This document shows positions 1-5,626 of a DNA stretch of 9,561 bases, piece by piece. Position 1 is the stretch's first letter; each line of letters begins with the position of its first letter. The position numbers were made by a program, and so were the translations under genes. The notes below the pieces were generated by a model. The model did not search any database. It saw nothing but the letters and a program-made list of their open reading frames with translations, and was not told the origin of the DNA. The stretch comes from Treponema sp. UBA7570 (GTDB taxonomy: Bacteria; Spirochaetota; Spirochaetia; Treponematales; Treponemataceae). The stretch spans positions 1 through 9,561 of the forward strand of contig DLLE01000046.1 in assembly GCA_002477955.1 (NCBI GenBank). Direction: 5' to 3'.

Positions 1-2
1 TT

Positions 3-1220
3 TCACACCTCCACCGTTATCTGCGTTCCAAAATCCGGCGCGGAAGAGAACGTCACTTTTCCGTTGAGAAGCCTTGCCCTCTCGCAGATATTGCGGACTC
101 CAAAATGGGATTCCTTGGACTTTTCAAAAACGGCACAGTTTATCTCTTTTACAAGCTCCCCGTCCATTCCGCAGCCGTCGTCGGAAATTATGATTTTAAA
201 ATGGCTCCCTGGATTTTTTGCGGCCATCGCCCGCGCCGGAAATGCCTTTTTCAATGCCGTTTTTTGTCCGGCGTTTTCGGCAGGCCCGGCGGCCGGTGCG
301 CTTCTCTTAAAAAACACCGTGACTTCGCTTGCGCCCGCGTGATTCTTTATATTCTGCAGCGCTTCCTGCACAATCCGGTAAACATTCAAGAGCCCGTCGC
401 CATTCAAGCAGGAAAAGTCAACACCGTTTTCCGCAATCAGACGGAACTGGAAAGCGTCTCCGAAAATCTTCTTTGCAAAGACATTCACCAAAGAAAGCAG
501 ATTGTCTTCTGTAATGCTCGGCGGAGTCAGGTTGTAGCAGAGATTTCTGATTTCCTCAATGTTCTGGTTTTGCGTCTCGATAATCTTAGCCGCTGTGCCT
601 CTGTCAGAAATATTTTCCGCAAGAAGAGAAACATACCGCAAATTCTGCGCGACGCTGTCGTGGAGCTCCCGGCTGATTCTTTTGCGCTCGGCTTCCTGAA
701 CCAAAATCGAATGCTGCAAAAAGGCCTGCGAACTGTAAAGCATCTTGTCTTTTTCAAGCCCTTCCTTTATGTTCAGAATGACAAGAGCAGCTCCGCCAAT
801 CAGAATCGTAAGCGTAAAATAAATGAAGAATTCGTACAGCTTTTGGTGCGTGTCTTCAAGAGATTCGTTTTTGTTTTTTAGAAAACTCATAAAAACCCTG
901 TCCATTTCGTGAACAGCAAGCAGAATCTCTTCCTTATGGTTTTCTTTTTCCAAAATGAGCGGCCGCAGGCCCTCCGCCAGGGAAATGCAGAGCGCAATCT
1001 GATTCTCTGCCAGCTCTTTTAATGCCATGTCGCTGTTAAAGCATTTAGTGTCAAAGCGTTTAAGCGTGCCGATAAAATCCTCAAGAGAGGAGGCGTCCTG
1101 CATTGCGCAAAATTCGTTCCAGGAGCCGCAGACTGCATCCGTGCCGTTTTTATCCGGAGCTTTTTGCGCGCATGAAGCGAGAAAAACGATAACTGTAAGA
1201 AGCAAAAGGAGTTTTTTCAT
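3..1220 (-). CDS. Lipoprotein-anchored sensor histidine kinase (HisKA_3 / NarL-DegS type)
   Basis: 405-aa complete gene, ATG to TGA. Residues 1-17 form a lipoprotein signal peptide (Lys-Lys, Leu run, lipobox LASC with Cys17). Residues 18-130 are a predicted periplasmic sensor region with four cysteines (31, 38, 60, 78), and 131-150 form a membrane helix. Cytoplasmic part: dimerisation/phosphoacceptor helix with H-box RISRELHDSVAQNL (His187), then a HATPase_c domain with N-box EALQNIKNH (286-294), G1 DDGCG (347-351) and G2-like HFGVRN (372-377), ending FGTQITVEV. This is the HisKA_3 family, which normally phosphorylates a LuxR/NarL-type response regulator; none is in the window, so a partner may lie beyond the left edge. 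An Ala/Pro/Lys-rich insert (about 307-340) separates N-box and G1. The gene starts 5 nt after the membrane-protein gene and has no clear ribosome site of its own, so translational coupling is likely. The ligand is unknown. Confidence 0.93.
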   Translation of the reverse strand: MKKLLLLLTVIVFLASCAQKAPDKNGTDAVCGSWNEFCAMQDASSLEDFIGTLKRFDTKCFNSDMALKELAENQIALCISLAEGLRPLILEKENHKEEILLAVHEMDRVFMSFLKNKNESLEDTHQKLYEFFIYFTLTILIGGAALVILNIKEGLEKDKMLYSSQAFLQHSILVQEAERKRISRELHDSVAQNLRYVSLLAENISDRGTAAKIIETQNQNIEEIRNLCYNLTPPSITEDNLLSLVNVFAKKIFGDAFQFRLIAENGVDFSCLNGDGLLNVYRIVQEALQNIKNHAGASEVTVFFKRSAPAAGPAENAGQKTALKKAFPARAMAAKNPGSHFKIIISDDGCGMDGELVKEINCAVFEKSKESHFGVRNICERARLLNGKVTFSSAPDFGTQITVEV

Positions 1221-1225
1221 ATTTT

Positions 1226-1885
1226 CTATACCGAGTCAAAGCCGGCATCCTGCCGCCGCTCTTTACCCCCCCCGTGCATAATTTTACTATACAGCTTGCT
1301 AAGTCCAAAGCCCGAAAAGGTTGTAATCACTCTGTCCAAAACGGTGACGGGAATGCGGCCTATAATTGAGGAAAAAAGGAAATTCATATATTCGTCGCCG
1401 TTGAAGGCAAAAATAAATGTGTTGAAATTCCAGTCTTTCTGGAACAGTTTTTGCGCAAACCAATTTATCAAGCCCGAAACAACGCTGCACGCAAGCCCTG
1501 CAAGAACCGAAGCGGTAAGAATGTACAGAAAGGTCAGGTTCACGCCCTTCTTGAGATTTTCTTTTTTGCGGATAAAAAGCCAGGTAACAAGAATAATCGT
1601 GAACGCGGAAAGCGTGTACAAGAAGACAAAATCAGTTTTTCCATCGCGGATTTTAAGCTTTACGCAGGTAAAGGAAATGAACAGAAGATATTCGATAAGA
1701 GAGGCAAGCGGGCCGAACAGAAACAGGGCGGCAATCATAAAAATGGTGTCGAAGAAAAACGGCGACTTTAAGACGTCCTGAAAAAAAGAAGCCGCAAGCA
1801 AGTCGCACACGCTGAAAATGAGGATTGTGATGGCAACCGTGAAGAAATGCCTTTTGCCGAATTTTGCAGTGTTTCCGTTCATCAT
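1226..1885 (-). CDS. Predicted six-helix membrane protein (ECF-S-like or sensory membrane protein)
   Basis: 219 aa, starting with two consecutive ATGs (1885, 1882); the first is chosen because it is the longer and fits a possible leaderless start. Hydrophobic segments lie at about 14-32, 43-55, 56-77, 85-105, 117-145 and 167-195. There is no signal peptide, and the C-terminus is short and charged. The placing of small residues and arginines in the segments at 56-62 and 173-185 (GPLAS; SSIIGRIP) recalls S-components of ECF vitamin transporters, but I see no diagnostic motif, so this is a weak resemblance. The gene is first in a two-gene unit, 5 nt ahead of the lipoprotein histidine kinase; it may therefore be a membrane partner or transporter watched by the kinase (inference). 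A G8 tract encodes Gly-Gly-Gly at residues 205-207, near the C-terminus. No Shine-Dalgarno sequence is visible before the start. Confidence 0.85.
   Translation of the reverse strand: MMNGNTAKFGKRHFFTVAITILIFSVCDLLAASFFQDVLKSPFFFDTIFMIAALFLFGPLASLIEYLLFISFTCVKLKIRDGKTDFVFLYTLSAFTIILVTWLFIRKKENLKKGVNLTFLYILTASVLAGLACSVVSGLINWFAQKLFQKDWNFNTFIFAFNGDEYMNFLFSSIIGRIPVTVLDRVITTFSGFGLSKLYSKIMHGGGKERRQDAGFDSV
1266..1273 (-). repeat. Homopolymeric tract, G8 on the coding strand
   Basis: Eight consecutive C on the plus strand are read as G8 on the coding strand of the membrane-protein gene, 14 codons before its stop. At nine or six G the frame meets TAA directly after the tract. At seven G the frame runs past the normal stop and across the kinase start codon. 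Slippage here could therefore alter coupling to the downstream kinase. Confidence 0.85.
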
Positions 1886-1891
1886 TCATAA

Positions 1892-1900
1892 AGTATAGCA
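1892..1900 (-). promoter_or_regulatory. Candidate extended -10 promoter of the membrane protein/kinase unit
   Basis: On the minus strand the sequence reads TGC-TATACT, an extended -10 box (hexamer at 1892-1897). A start of transcription about 7 nt downstream falls on or next to the first ATG (1885), which fits the absence of a ribosome site and suggests a leaderless mRNA. No good -35 is visible; the palindromic 16-mer at 1921-1936 lies just upstream, where an operator or activator site would be. Confidence 0.4.
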
Positions 1901-1920
1901 AATTCCGGCGAAAAATTTCA

Positions 1921-1936
1921 GTGCGTTTTACGCACC
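1921..1936. repeat. Intergenic palindromic repeat, copy 1
   Basis: GTGCGTTTTACGCACC: 6-bp arms GTGCGT and ACGCAC around TTT, plus a conserved trailing C. Identical copies are at 2556, 5565 and 7749. This copy lies between the lipoprotein terminator and the promoter of the membrane protein/kinase unit. Confidence 0.95.
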
Positions 1937-1969
1937 AAAAAAAATCCACGCAAGGTTTGCTTGCGTGGA
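1937..1969 (-). terminator. Intrinsic terminator of the lipoprotein gene
   Basis: On the minus strand a perfect 10-bp stem (TCCACGCAAG with CTTGCGTGGA, 5-nt loop) is followed directly by eight T. It begins 20 nt after the stop of the lipoprotein gene at 1990. Confidence 0.93.
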
Positions 1970-1989
1970 GAAAATATACGCGAAATAAG

Positions 1990-2493
1990 TTATTTTCGTG
2001 TGTATTTGTTGTCTTCATCATCAGTGAGCGTTGTACCACTGATTGTGCATTTTCTCGTTTTAACTTTGCTCGAATCAAGAGCTTCGAGCGGACAGTTTGA
2101 ATTGGTGATTGTTAATGAGTTTGAACCAGAATACATTGCCTTCATCATAAGTTCAACCATTGTTGCCCTATTAACTTGGCTTACAGATGTACAAACTACA
2201 GTGCCATCTTTTGTCGGGTCACCTGTATAAGTACCCTTCTCAACATCTAGATCCATAGTAACAGTCATACCGTCATCAGTTTCCTTGCTATATATGTGCA
2301 TTGCATAGGTGTTATCGCTGTAAAAAGTAATGGTCTCAGTTTCGCCGTCAGAATTTGTTCCAGAGTATGCAGCAAGAGATGGGGCTGAGCCTGAGCCGCC
2401 GTCATCATCGTCAGAATCAGAGCAAGATGCGAATCCAAATCCAAGCGCTGCGACCGCCGCAAGCACTGCCAATGCTTTTAAAAATTTCTTCAT
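1990..2493 (-). CDS. Small secreted lipoprotein of unknown function
   Basis: 167 aa. The first 24 residues are a lipoprotein signal peptide: basic MKKFLK start, Ala/Leu/Val core, lipobox FASC with Cys24. A short acidic linker (SDSDDDDGGSGS) follows and probably acts as a flexible tether from the lipid anchor. The remaining part (about 37-167) is polar and Thr/Ser/Asp-rich, with beta-type patterns (for example ETITFYSDNTYAMHIY and NSLTITNSNC) and two cysteines outside the lipobox (about 106 and 137-154 region); it may be a small beta domain resembling the lipocalin-like lipoproteins that occur in many copies in Treponema (inference; I do not recognise the family). The ATG is supported by GGAG at 2500-2503, 6 nt upstream. 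It is monocistronic, with its own terminator, and has a palindromic 16-mer on each side. Confidence 0.9.
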   Translation of the reverse strand: MKKFLKALAVLAAVAALGFGFASCSDSDDDDGGSGSAPSLAAYSGTNSDGETETITFYSDNTYAMHIYSKETDDGMTVTMDLDVEKGTYTGDPTKDGTVVCTSVSQVNRATMVELMMKAMYSGSNSLTITNSNCPLEALDSSKVKTRKCTISGTTLTDDEDNKYTRK

Positions 2494-2555
2494 AAGAAAC
2501 TCCTTAAAAAATTAATATGGCAGTATTTTACAGGGCAAGGGGAGGGGGAGCGAAA

Positions 2556-2571
2556 GTGCGTTTTACGCACC
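2556..2571. repeat. Intergenic palindromic repeat, copy 2
   Basis: The same 16-mer GTGCGTTTTACGCACC. Identity with copy 4 extends to a 31-base block (2550-2580 against 7743-7773), so these two copies share more recent ancestry than the others. It lies 63 nt upstream of the lipoprotein start and 63 nt downstream of the hydrolase remnant. Confidence 0.95.
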
Positions 2572-2616
2572 GAAAATAAATTACCGTGCACAGCAGGAAT
2601 TTACTTTGCAGCTTAT

Positions 2617-2644
2617 GCGGAAAACTCGCGCACATTATTTCTCA
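2617..2644 (-). repeat. 28-bp piece of the aspS 3' end and downstream hairpin (copy C)
   Basis: Read on the minus strand, TGAGAAATAAT, then G or A, then TGCGCGAG and TTTTCCGC matches the stop-codon region of aspS (8930-8957) at 27 of 28 positions. Only the left arm of the aspS hairpin is present; a TAAGC that follows the right arm in aspS is found directly after the left arm here, as expected from loss of the right arm. Confidence 0.8.
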
Positions 2645-2736
2645 TCTTCAAGCATTTTTTTGACATTCTGCGCCGATGAGCCGTTTCCGCTACCGCCAAA
2701 ACCGTGAATGTAGATTGCTTTTCTTTTTGCTTCCAT
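2635..2736 (-). pseudogene. Truncated alpha/beta-hydrolase remnant (33 codons)
   Basis: ORF of 33 aa beginning MEAKRKAIYIHGFGGSGNG. The strand-plus-HGFGGSG start is the N-terminal beta strand and oxyanion-hole loop of small alpha/beta-fold hydrolases of the YqiA/YcfP or RBBP9 kind, which are normally about 180-220 aa. Everything after residue 29 is missing, including the nucleophile serine elbow, the acid and the histidine, so no enzyme activity is expected. The last codons and stop (Glu-Lys-TAA) come from sequence matching the end of aspS, so the ORF is a recombination junction and not a natural C-terminus. The start is convincing: AAGGG lies about 7 nt upstream and the PcfJ-like gene ends 41 nt before, which suggests the intact gene was once last in that operon. 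Confidence 0.7.
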
Positions 2737-2777
2737 AGATTTGCCCTTCACTTTTCTTCTGACTCATATCTTTTACT

Positions 2778-4340
2778 TTAAAAGACTTTCTTGAATTTTA
2801 TATTCTTTGCACGGCACCATTCCTGATATGCAAGTAAATCTTCGCCCTGTAAAACCCGATTTCCTGGTCCTAGCGCCTGACGGATGCTGAATTTTGGTGA
2901 AACTTCAATGCAAATCCTATACTTATTCTTGTATTTTGCATACACGATTGTGCAGTATTTTTTGCGAGCCAGTTCTGTATAACACCAGCCCACGCAATTG
3001 TGCATTTCACTTCCGACTGTCCTCAGTTCTGCGGAGCTTTGGGCCACATAAAAGCAATAACGGTCTTCATCTTTTACTTCGACAGTTTCAATCTTTCCGT
3101 CACCTGTGCGAATCGTAGTCCTGTTTTCGCCGCATTTATAGGCAAGGTCAAGGTGAGGCTGCTCGATTTCAAATTTTTCATCTTTTTCTTGATTTTCGCC
3201 AAACATCCGGGCAGAAAGAGCGTTTGCATTCTGTGCTTGCACAATGTCGGCACGGCGAACTAAAAAATCATGCGTATAATCATTGAATCCTTCGCGAAGC
3301 ACATCTTTCTTTTCTTTATCACTCAAAGCATCAGCGCAAATCGGATAAGAATTTATTCCATCAATAATGACATTGTCTGGAATCTTTTCGTCAGCAAAAA
3401 AATTGAAAGTTCTTTCCAGGCTATTCCAAACTGTTTTTTCGGAAGAAATTGCAAGCATATCCCCGACGAATTTTTTTAGCGAAGGGCGAATGCTGTAAGA
3501 AATCTCGCCGTCAGAAAAATTTACCATACAAAACTTGAAAAAAGCATAGCAAAGAGGATTAGCGCTTTTTAAAAGAATATTCACATCAGAAAATCCCAAA
3601 TCCTTTACCGCCGCATACGAGATGACACCTTCAGGGAAACTCTGGTACAACTTTCGGACAGATTTTGAAGGCTTTATTCCGAGACTGTGAAACATTTCGT
3701 TTTCGGCGGTCGGAGTGTTTCCAGAAGAAAGAGTTGAAAAATCCTTATCATACGGATTTAAAGCCCAGTGATGAGAAATTTTATAGAAATTGATGTTGAA
3801 CGGACTTAGCATATAACCAATGATAAGACTGAAGCCACGAAATTTTGAAGCAATGGTCGGGACTATGCCAAATTCTTTTTTATACCGATCGCCTAAATCC
3901 TTTAAGATTTCTTCCGTGATTTCAGGACAAAGGCCGGCTGCCAAATCTTCGCTCTCAAAAACAGATTTTCCATTTTTGGATAAGACTTTACGCTCAAGAT
4001 TAAGCTCATAAAAATTTTCGATAAGACGGCGGTTCTGCTTTACGACAGTCTGGGATTTTACAAGAATGAGATAATTATTTTTTGTTTTTGCCACATGATA
4101 GCCATAATTAAAGATTGAATTTTCATAAGCAAAAGGTCCTTCATACAAATGTCCGCACTGACTTTTAAGAATATTATTTGAAAAGGCGGCGATATATTCC
4201 CAGCGATGGCACGAGCGGCAATATACGCTTTTCTGTTTTAAATTTACTATGGTCGGGAAAAGAGACATCGGCTCACAAGAAATTGGTATGTACTTATTAA
4301 TTTTTGGACTAAATGCCCAGTAGCTGCACTGTGCTCTCAT
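2778..4340 (-). CDS. PcfJ-family protein
   Basis: 520 aa. The C-terminal domain (about 438-520) carries the PcfJ signature: MHNCVGWCY (446-454) with His447, Cys449 and Gly451, then CTIVYAKYKNKYRICIEV, then IRQALGPGN (486-494) with the conserved Gln488, Gly491 and Asn494, and a final helix. The N-terminal part has a possible zinc ribbon, Cys41-x2-Cys44 and Cys62-x-His64; the middle (about 150-420) is unassigned and rich in aromatic and Lys/Glu residues. PcfJ was named from the conjugative plasmid pCF10, but the domain is widespread in chromosomal and mobile loci and its biochemical role is not known to me. The ATG at 4340 has GGAG 7 nt upstream and overlaps the previous gene by 32 nt, so the two are coupled. 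No relaxase, coupling ATPase or other transfer gene is present. Confidence 0.85.
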   Translation of the reverse strand: MRAQCSYWAFSPKINKYIPISCEPMSLFPTIVNLKQKSVYCRSCHRWEYIAAFSNNILKSQCGHLYEGPFAYENSIFNYGYHVAKTKNNYLILVKSQTVVKQNRRLIENFYELNLERKVLSKNGKSVFESEDLAAGLCPEITEEILKDLGDRYKKEFGIVPTIASKFRGFSLIIGYMLSPFNINFYKISHHWALNPYDKDFSTLSSGNTPTAENEMFHSLGIKPSKSVRKLYQSFPEGVISYAAVKDLGFSDVNILLKSANPLCYAFFKFCMVNFSDGEISYSIRPSLKKFVGDMLAISSEKTVWNSLERTFNFFADEKIPDNVIIDGINSYPICADALSDKEKKDVLREGFNDYTHDFLVRRADIVQAQNANALSARMFGENQEKDEKFEIEQPHLDLAYKCGENRTTIRTGDGKIETVEVKDEDRYCFYVAQSSAELRTVGSEMHNCVGWCYTELARKKYCTIVYAKYKNKYRICIEVSPKFSIRQALGPGNRVLQGEDLLAYQEWCRAKNIKFKKVF

Positions 4341-5070
4341 TTTTTTTCTCCAGATTGTTTAAGATTTCACAGTCATATATATCGATTGCCCAGCCGTCTT
4401 TTATAGCCCGCTTGATGTCCGTGTAATGAGCAATCACTTTTTCTGTAGGAATAGGAAGCGTCGTGGTGATTTTAGGAACCGTAACCGTCAGCTCCATTCC
4501 TTGCCCTCTCTTCTTTTTTGCACTCAAAGAAAAGTCATACATCTCGCGCATTTCAAGCTCGTTTATTTGCAGATGATGAGATGAAACAACTGATATAATT
4601 CCGTACCTGCCGTCAAGATTTCGTATTGTGACTTTCGGCTTTGCATTTTGAACCGTTTGTCTTCTGACTTGTTGATTCCACTTATACTCGCCCGATTCCT
4701 TGTACTCAACCAGTTTTTCAAACTCTTCCTCAGAATAAAACAGGTGAGTTACATAATAAAGTTTTTTTTCGATATATCCTTTAACTCCTTCTCCGTTATC
4801 ACTTCTGCAGCTAAAGGAAATATCATAGCCAAAATGCTGGAATCTGAAATTGAACTCATAAGGCGGTTCTTTGGTCACAAAACGAATCGCATCATTCTGA
4901 ATATCGATGAAAATCTTTGCGCCATCGTCGAACTGGCCTTCAAGCAAGTCCTCGTCTTTTAGTCCGAAATATTTGAAATCAATTTCGTTTTTTTCATTTC
5001 CGAATTTTTCGACAAACCTAAGGAACTGCTCGTGGTTCAAAAACTTTATTTCACAATGAGTTGGATTCAT
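4309..5070 (-). CDS. Unrecognised 253-aa protein, partner of the PcfJ-like gene
   Basis: The frame is open from an ATG at 5124, but the ATG at 5070 (MNPTHCEIKF) is preferred because GGAGAG lies 7 nt upstream and because the alternative 18 codons lie inside a strong hairpin and have no good ribosome site. The protein is soluble and charged. The N-terminal half (1-130) alternates beta-type and aromatic stretches (DFKYFGLKDEDLLEGQF; EFNFRFQHFGYDISF). A second region (about 145-240: VTIRNLDGRYGIISVV, MELTVTVPKITTTLPIP) looks like a separate beta domain, ending in a helical, amphipathic tail. I do not recognise a family. Its stop overlaps the PcfJ-like start by 32 nt, so both proteins are probably made in a fixed ratio and may act together. 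It is the first gene after the promoter at 5196-5224. Confidence 0.85.
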   Translation of the reverse strand: MNPTHCEIKFLNHEQFLRFVEKFGNEKNEIDFKYFGLKDEDLLEGQFDDGAKIFIDIQNDAIRFVTKEPPYEFNFRFQHFGYDISFSCRSDNGEGVKGYIEKKLYYVTHLFYSEEEFEKLVEYKESGEYKWNQQVRRQTVQNAKPKVTIRNLDGRYGIISVVSSHHLQINELEMREMYDFSLSAKKKRGQGMELTVTVPKITTTLPIPTEKVIAHYTDIKRAIKDGWAIDIYDCEILNNLEKKNESTVQLLGI

Positions 5071-5094
5071 TCTGCGCTCTCCATTTTTAGAAAC

Positions 5095-5122
5095 GCCGGT
5101 TTCGTCTCTTTGGGAAACCGGC
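5095..5122 (-). promoter_or_regulatory. Leader hairpin of the PcfJ-like operon
   Basis: Perfect 9-bp inverted repeat GCCGGTTTC / GAAACCGGC with a 10-nt loop in the predicted 5' leader, 14 nt upstream of the GGAGAG ribosome site. Further GCCGG/CCGGC segments at about 5138-5156 could pair with the same arms in an alternative fold. No T-run follows, so it is not a classic attenuator. Confidence 0.5.
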
Positions 5123-5195
5123 AAACCCGAATCTCACCGGCAAAAGATAGGCGCCGGATTTAGCATTTTGCGATTCAGCCGCAAAACACAAGAAT

Positions 5196-5224
5196 AATAT
5201 ATGGAAAATTCGCAAGAAGTTCAA
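5196..5224 (-). promoter_or_regulatory. Promoter of the PcfJ-like operon
   Basis: Minus strand: TTGAAC (5219-5224), 17-bp spacer, TATATT (5196-5201). Predicted transcription start is near 5189, giving a leader of about 119 nt. The whole block of about 37 bp (5194-5230) recurs with a handful of changes at 7434-7470, in front of the next operon, which strengthens the call. Confidence 0.65.
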
Positions 5225-5347
5225 AAAAGTGTGAAGAAAGCTGAATTTTTTTTCCAGCTCAGAATGTTCCCTGGTTAAAAAGGAATGTCGTTAGCCTGAA
5301 TTTCGAGTTTTATGATTTTATGTCATTTTTGCTTTTCATTCTCAAAT
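5225..5347. other. Intergenic stretch without a recognised feature
   Basis: AT-rich DNA between the promoter of the PcfJ-like operon and the terminator hairpin at 5348. I see short runs of T and no credible start with a ribosome site on either strand. Confidence 0.6.
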
Positions 5348-5393
5348 AAAAACACCGCACCGCTGCGAGCCAAAAAGACTTATAGAGGTGCGG
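5348..5393 (-). terminator. Minus-strand terminator-like hairpin
   Basis: Minus strand: CCGCACC and GGTGCGG pair (7 bp, long loop of 25 nt) and are followed by TG and a T-rich run. Flanking ATTCTCAAA and the matching TTTGAGAAT outside can lengthen the structure (about 5339-5411). It ends any transcript coming from the MotA/FliG-like operon or from the small ORF at 5493. Confidence 0.6.
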
Positions 5394-5493
5394 CATTGTA
5401 TTTTGAGAATATATAAATTGTCTGAGATTTGACAGATTTTAAAGCACAGAAAGCGCGAACAGAACTTGAATTCATACCATCTATTGTTTGCAT
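5380..5493 (-). CDS. Possible 37-aa small protein
   Basis: ATG at 5493 (MQTIDGMNSSSVRAFCALKS...) to TAA inside the terminator hairpin. A purine-rich GAGGAG lies 12 nt upstream of the start, farther than ideal, with eight A between. The peptide has no signal sequence or recognisable motif and a weakly hydrophobic tail (QTIYIFSKYNAAPL). It begins 72 nt after the palindromic repeat at 5565. It may be a real small gene, a remnant, or chance; coding is not proven. Confidence 0.3.
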   Translation of the reverse strand: MQTIDGMNSSSVRAFCALKSVKSQTIYIFSKYNAAPL

Positions 5494-5564
5494 TTTTTTT
5501 CTGTGCTCCTCGTGCAAATTTTTATGAGTACTTACAAGTTACAACACAATTTTAATAAAAAACA

Positions 5565-5580
5565 GTGCGTTTTACGCACC
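5565..5580. repeat. Intergenic palindromic repeat, copy 3
   Basis: Same 16-mer GTGCGTTTTACGCACC. On the minus strand the arms are followed by TGTTTTTTATT, so this copy can also serve as an intrinsic terminator for the operon that ends at 5627 (47 nt before it). Confidence 0.95.
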
Positions 5581-5626
5581 GAATTTTTTATTTCAGAGGC
5601 TAACAAGCTTGTCTTCCCGGCTGTAT

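Noticed and set aside
105..881. 258-codon plus-strand open frame opposite the kinase gene
   Set aside because: It is the antisense of a well-supported kinase frame, has no ribosome site, and its translation is rich in Arg, Cys and Phe without any domain. The same reasoning removes plus-strand frames at 1296-1781, 5660-5974 and 8787-9203.
2778..4340. Evidence for a conjugative plasmid or ICE
   Set aside because: The PcfJ domain alone is not sufficient; no relaxase, coupling protein, type IV secretion or integrase gene is present in the window.
5071..5124. Start at 5124 for the 253-aa gene, giving 271 residues
   Set aside because: No good ribosome site precedes it, the added codons overlap a perfect hairpin, and the ATG at 5070 has GGAGAG at ideal distance.
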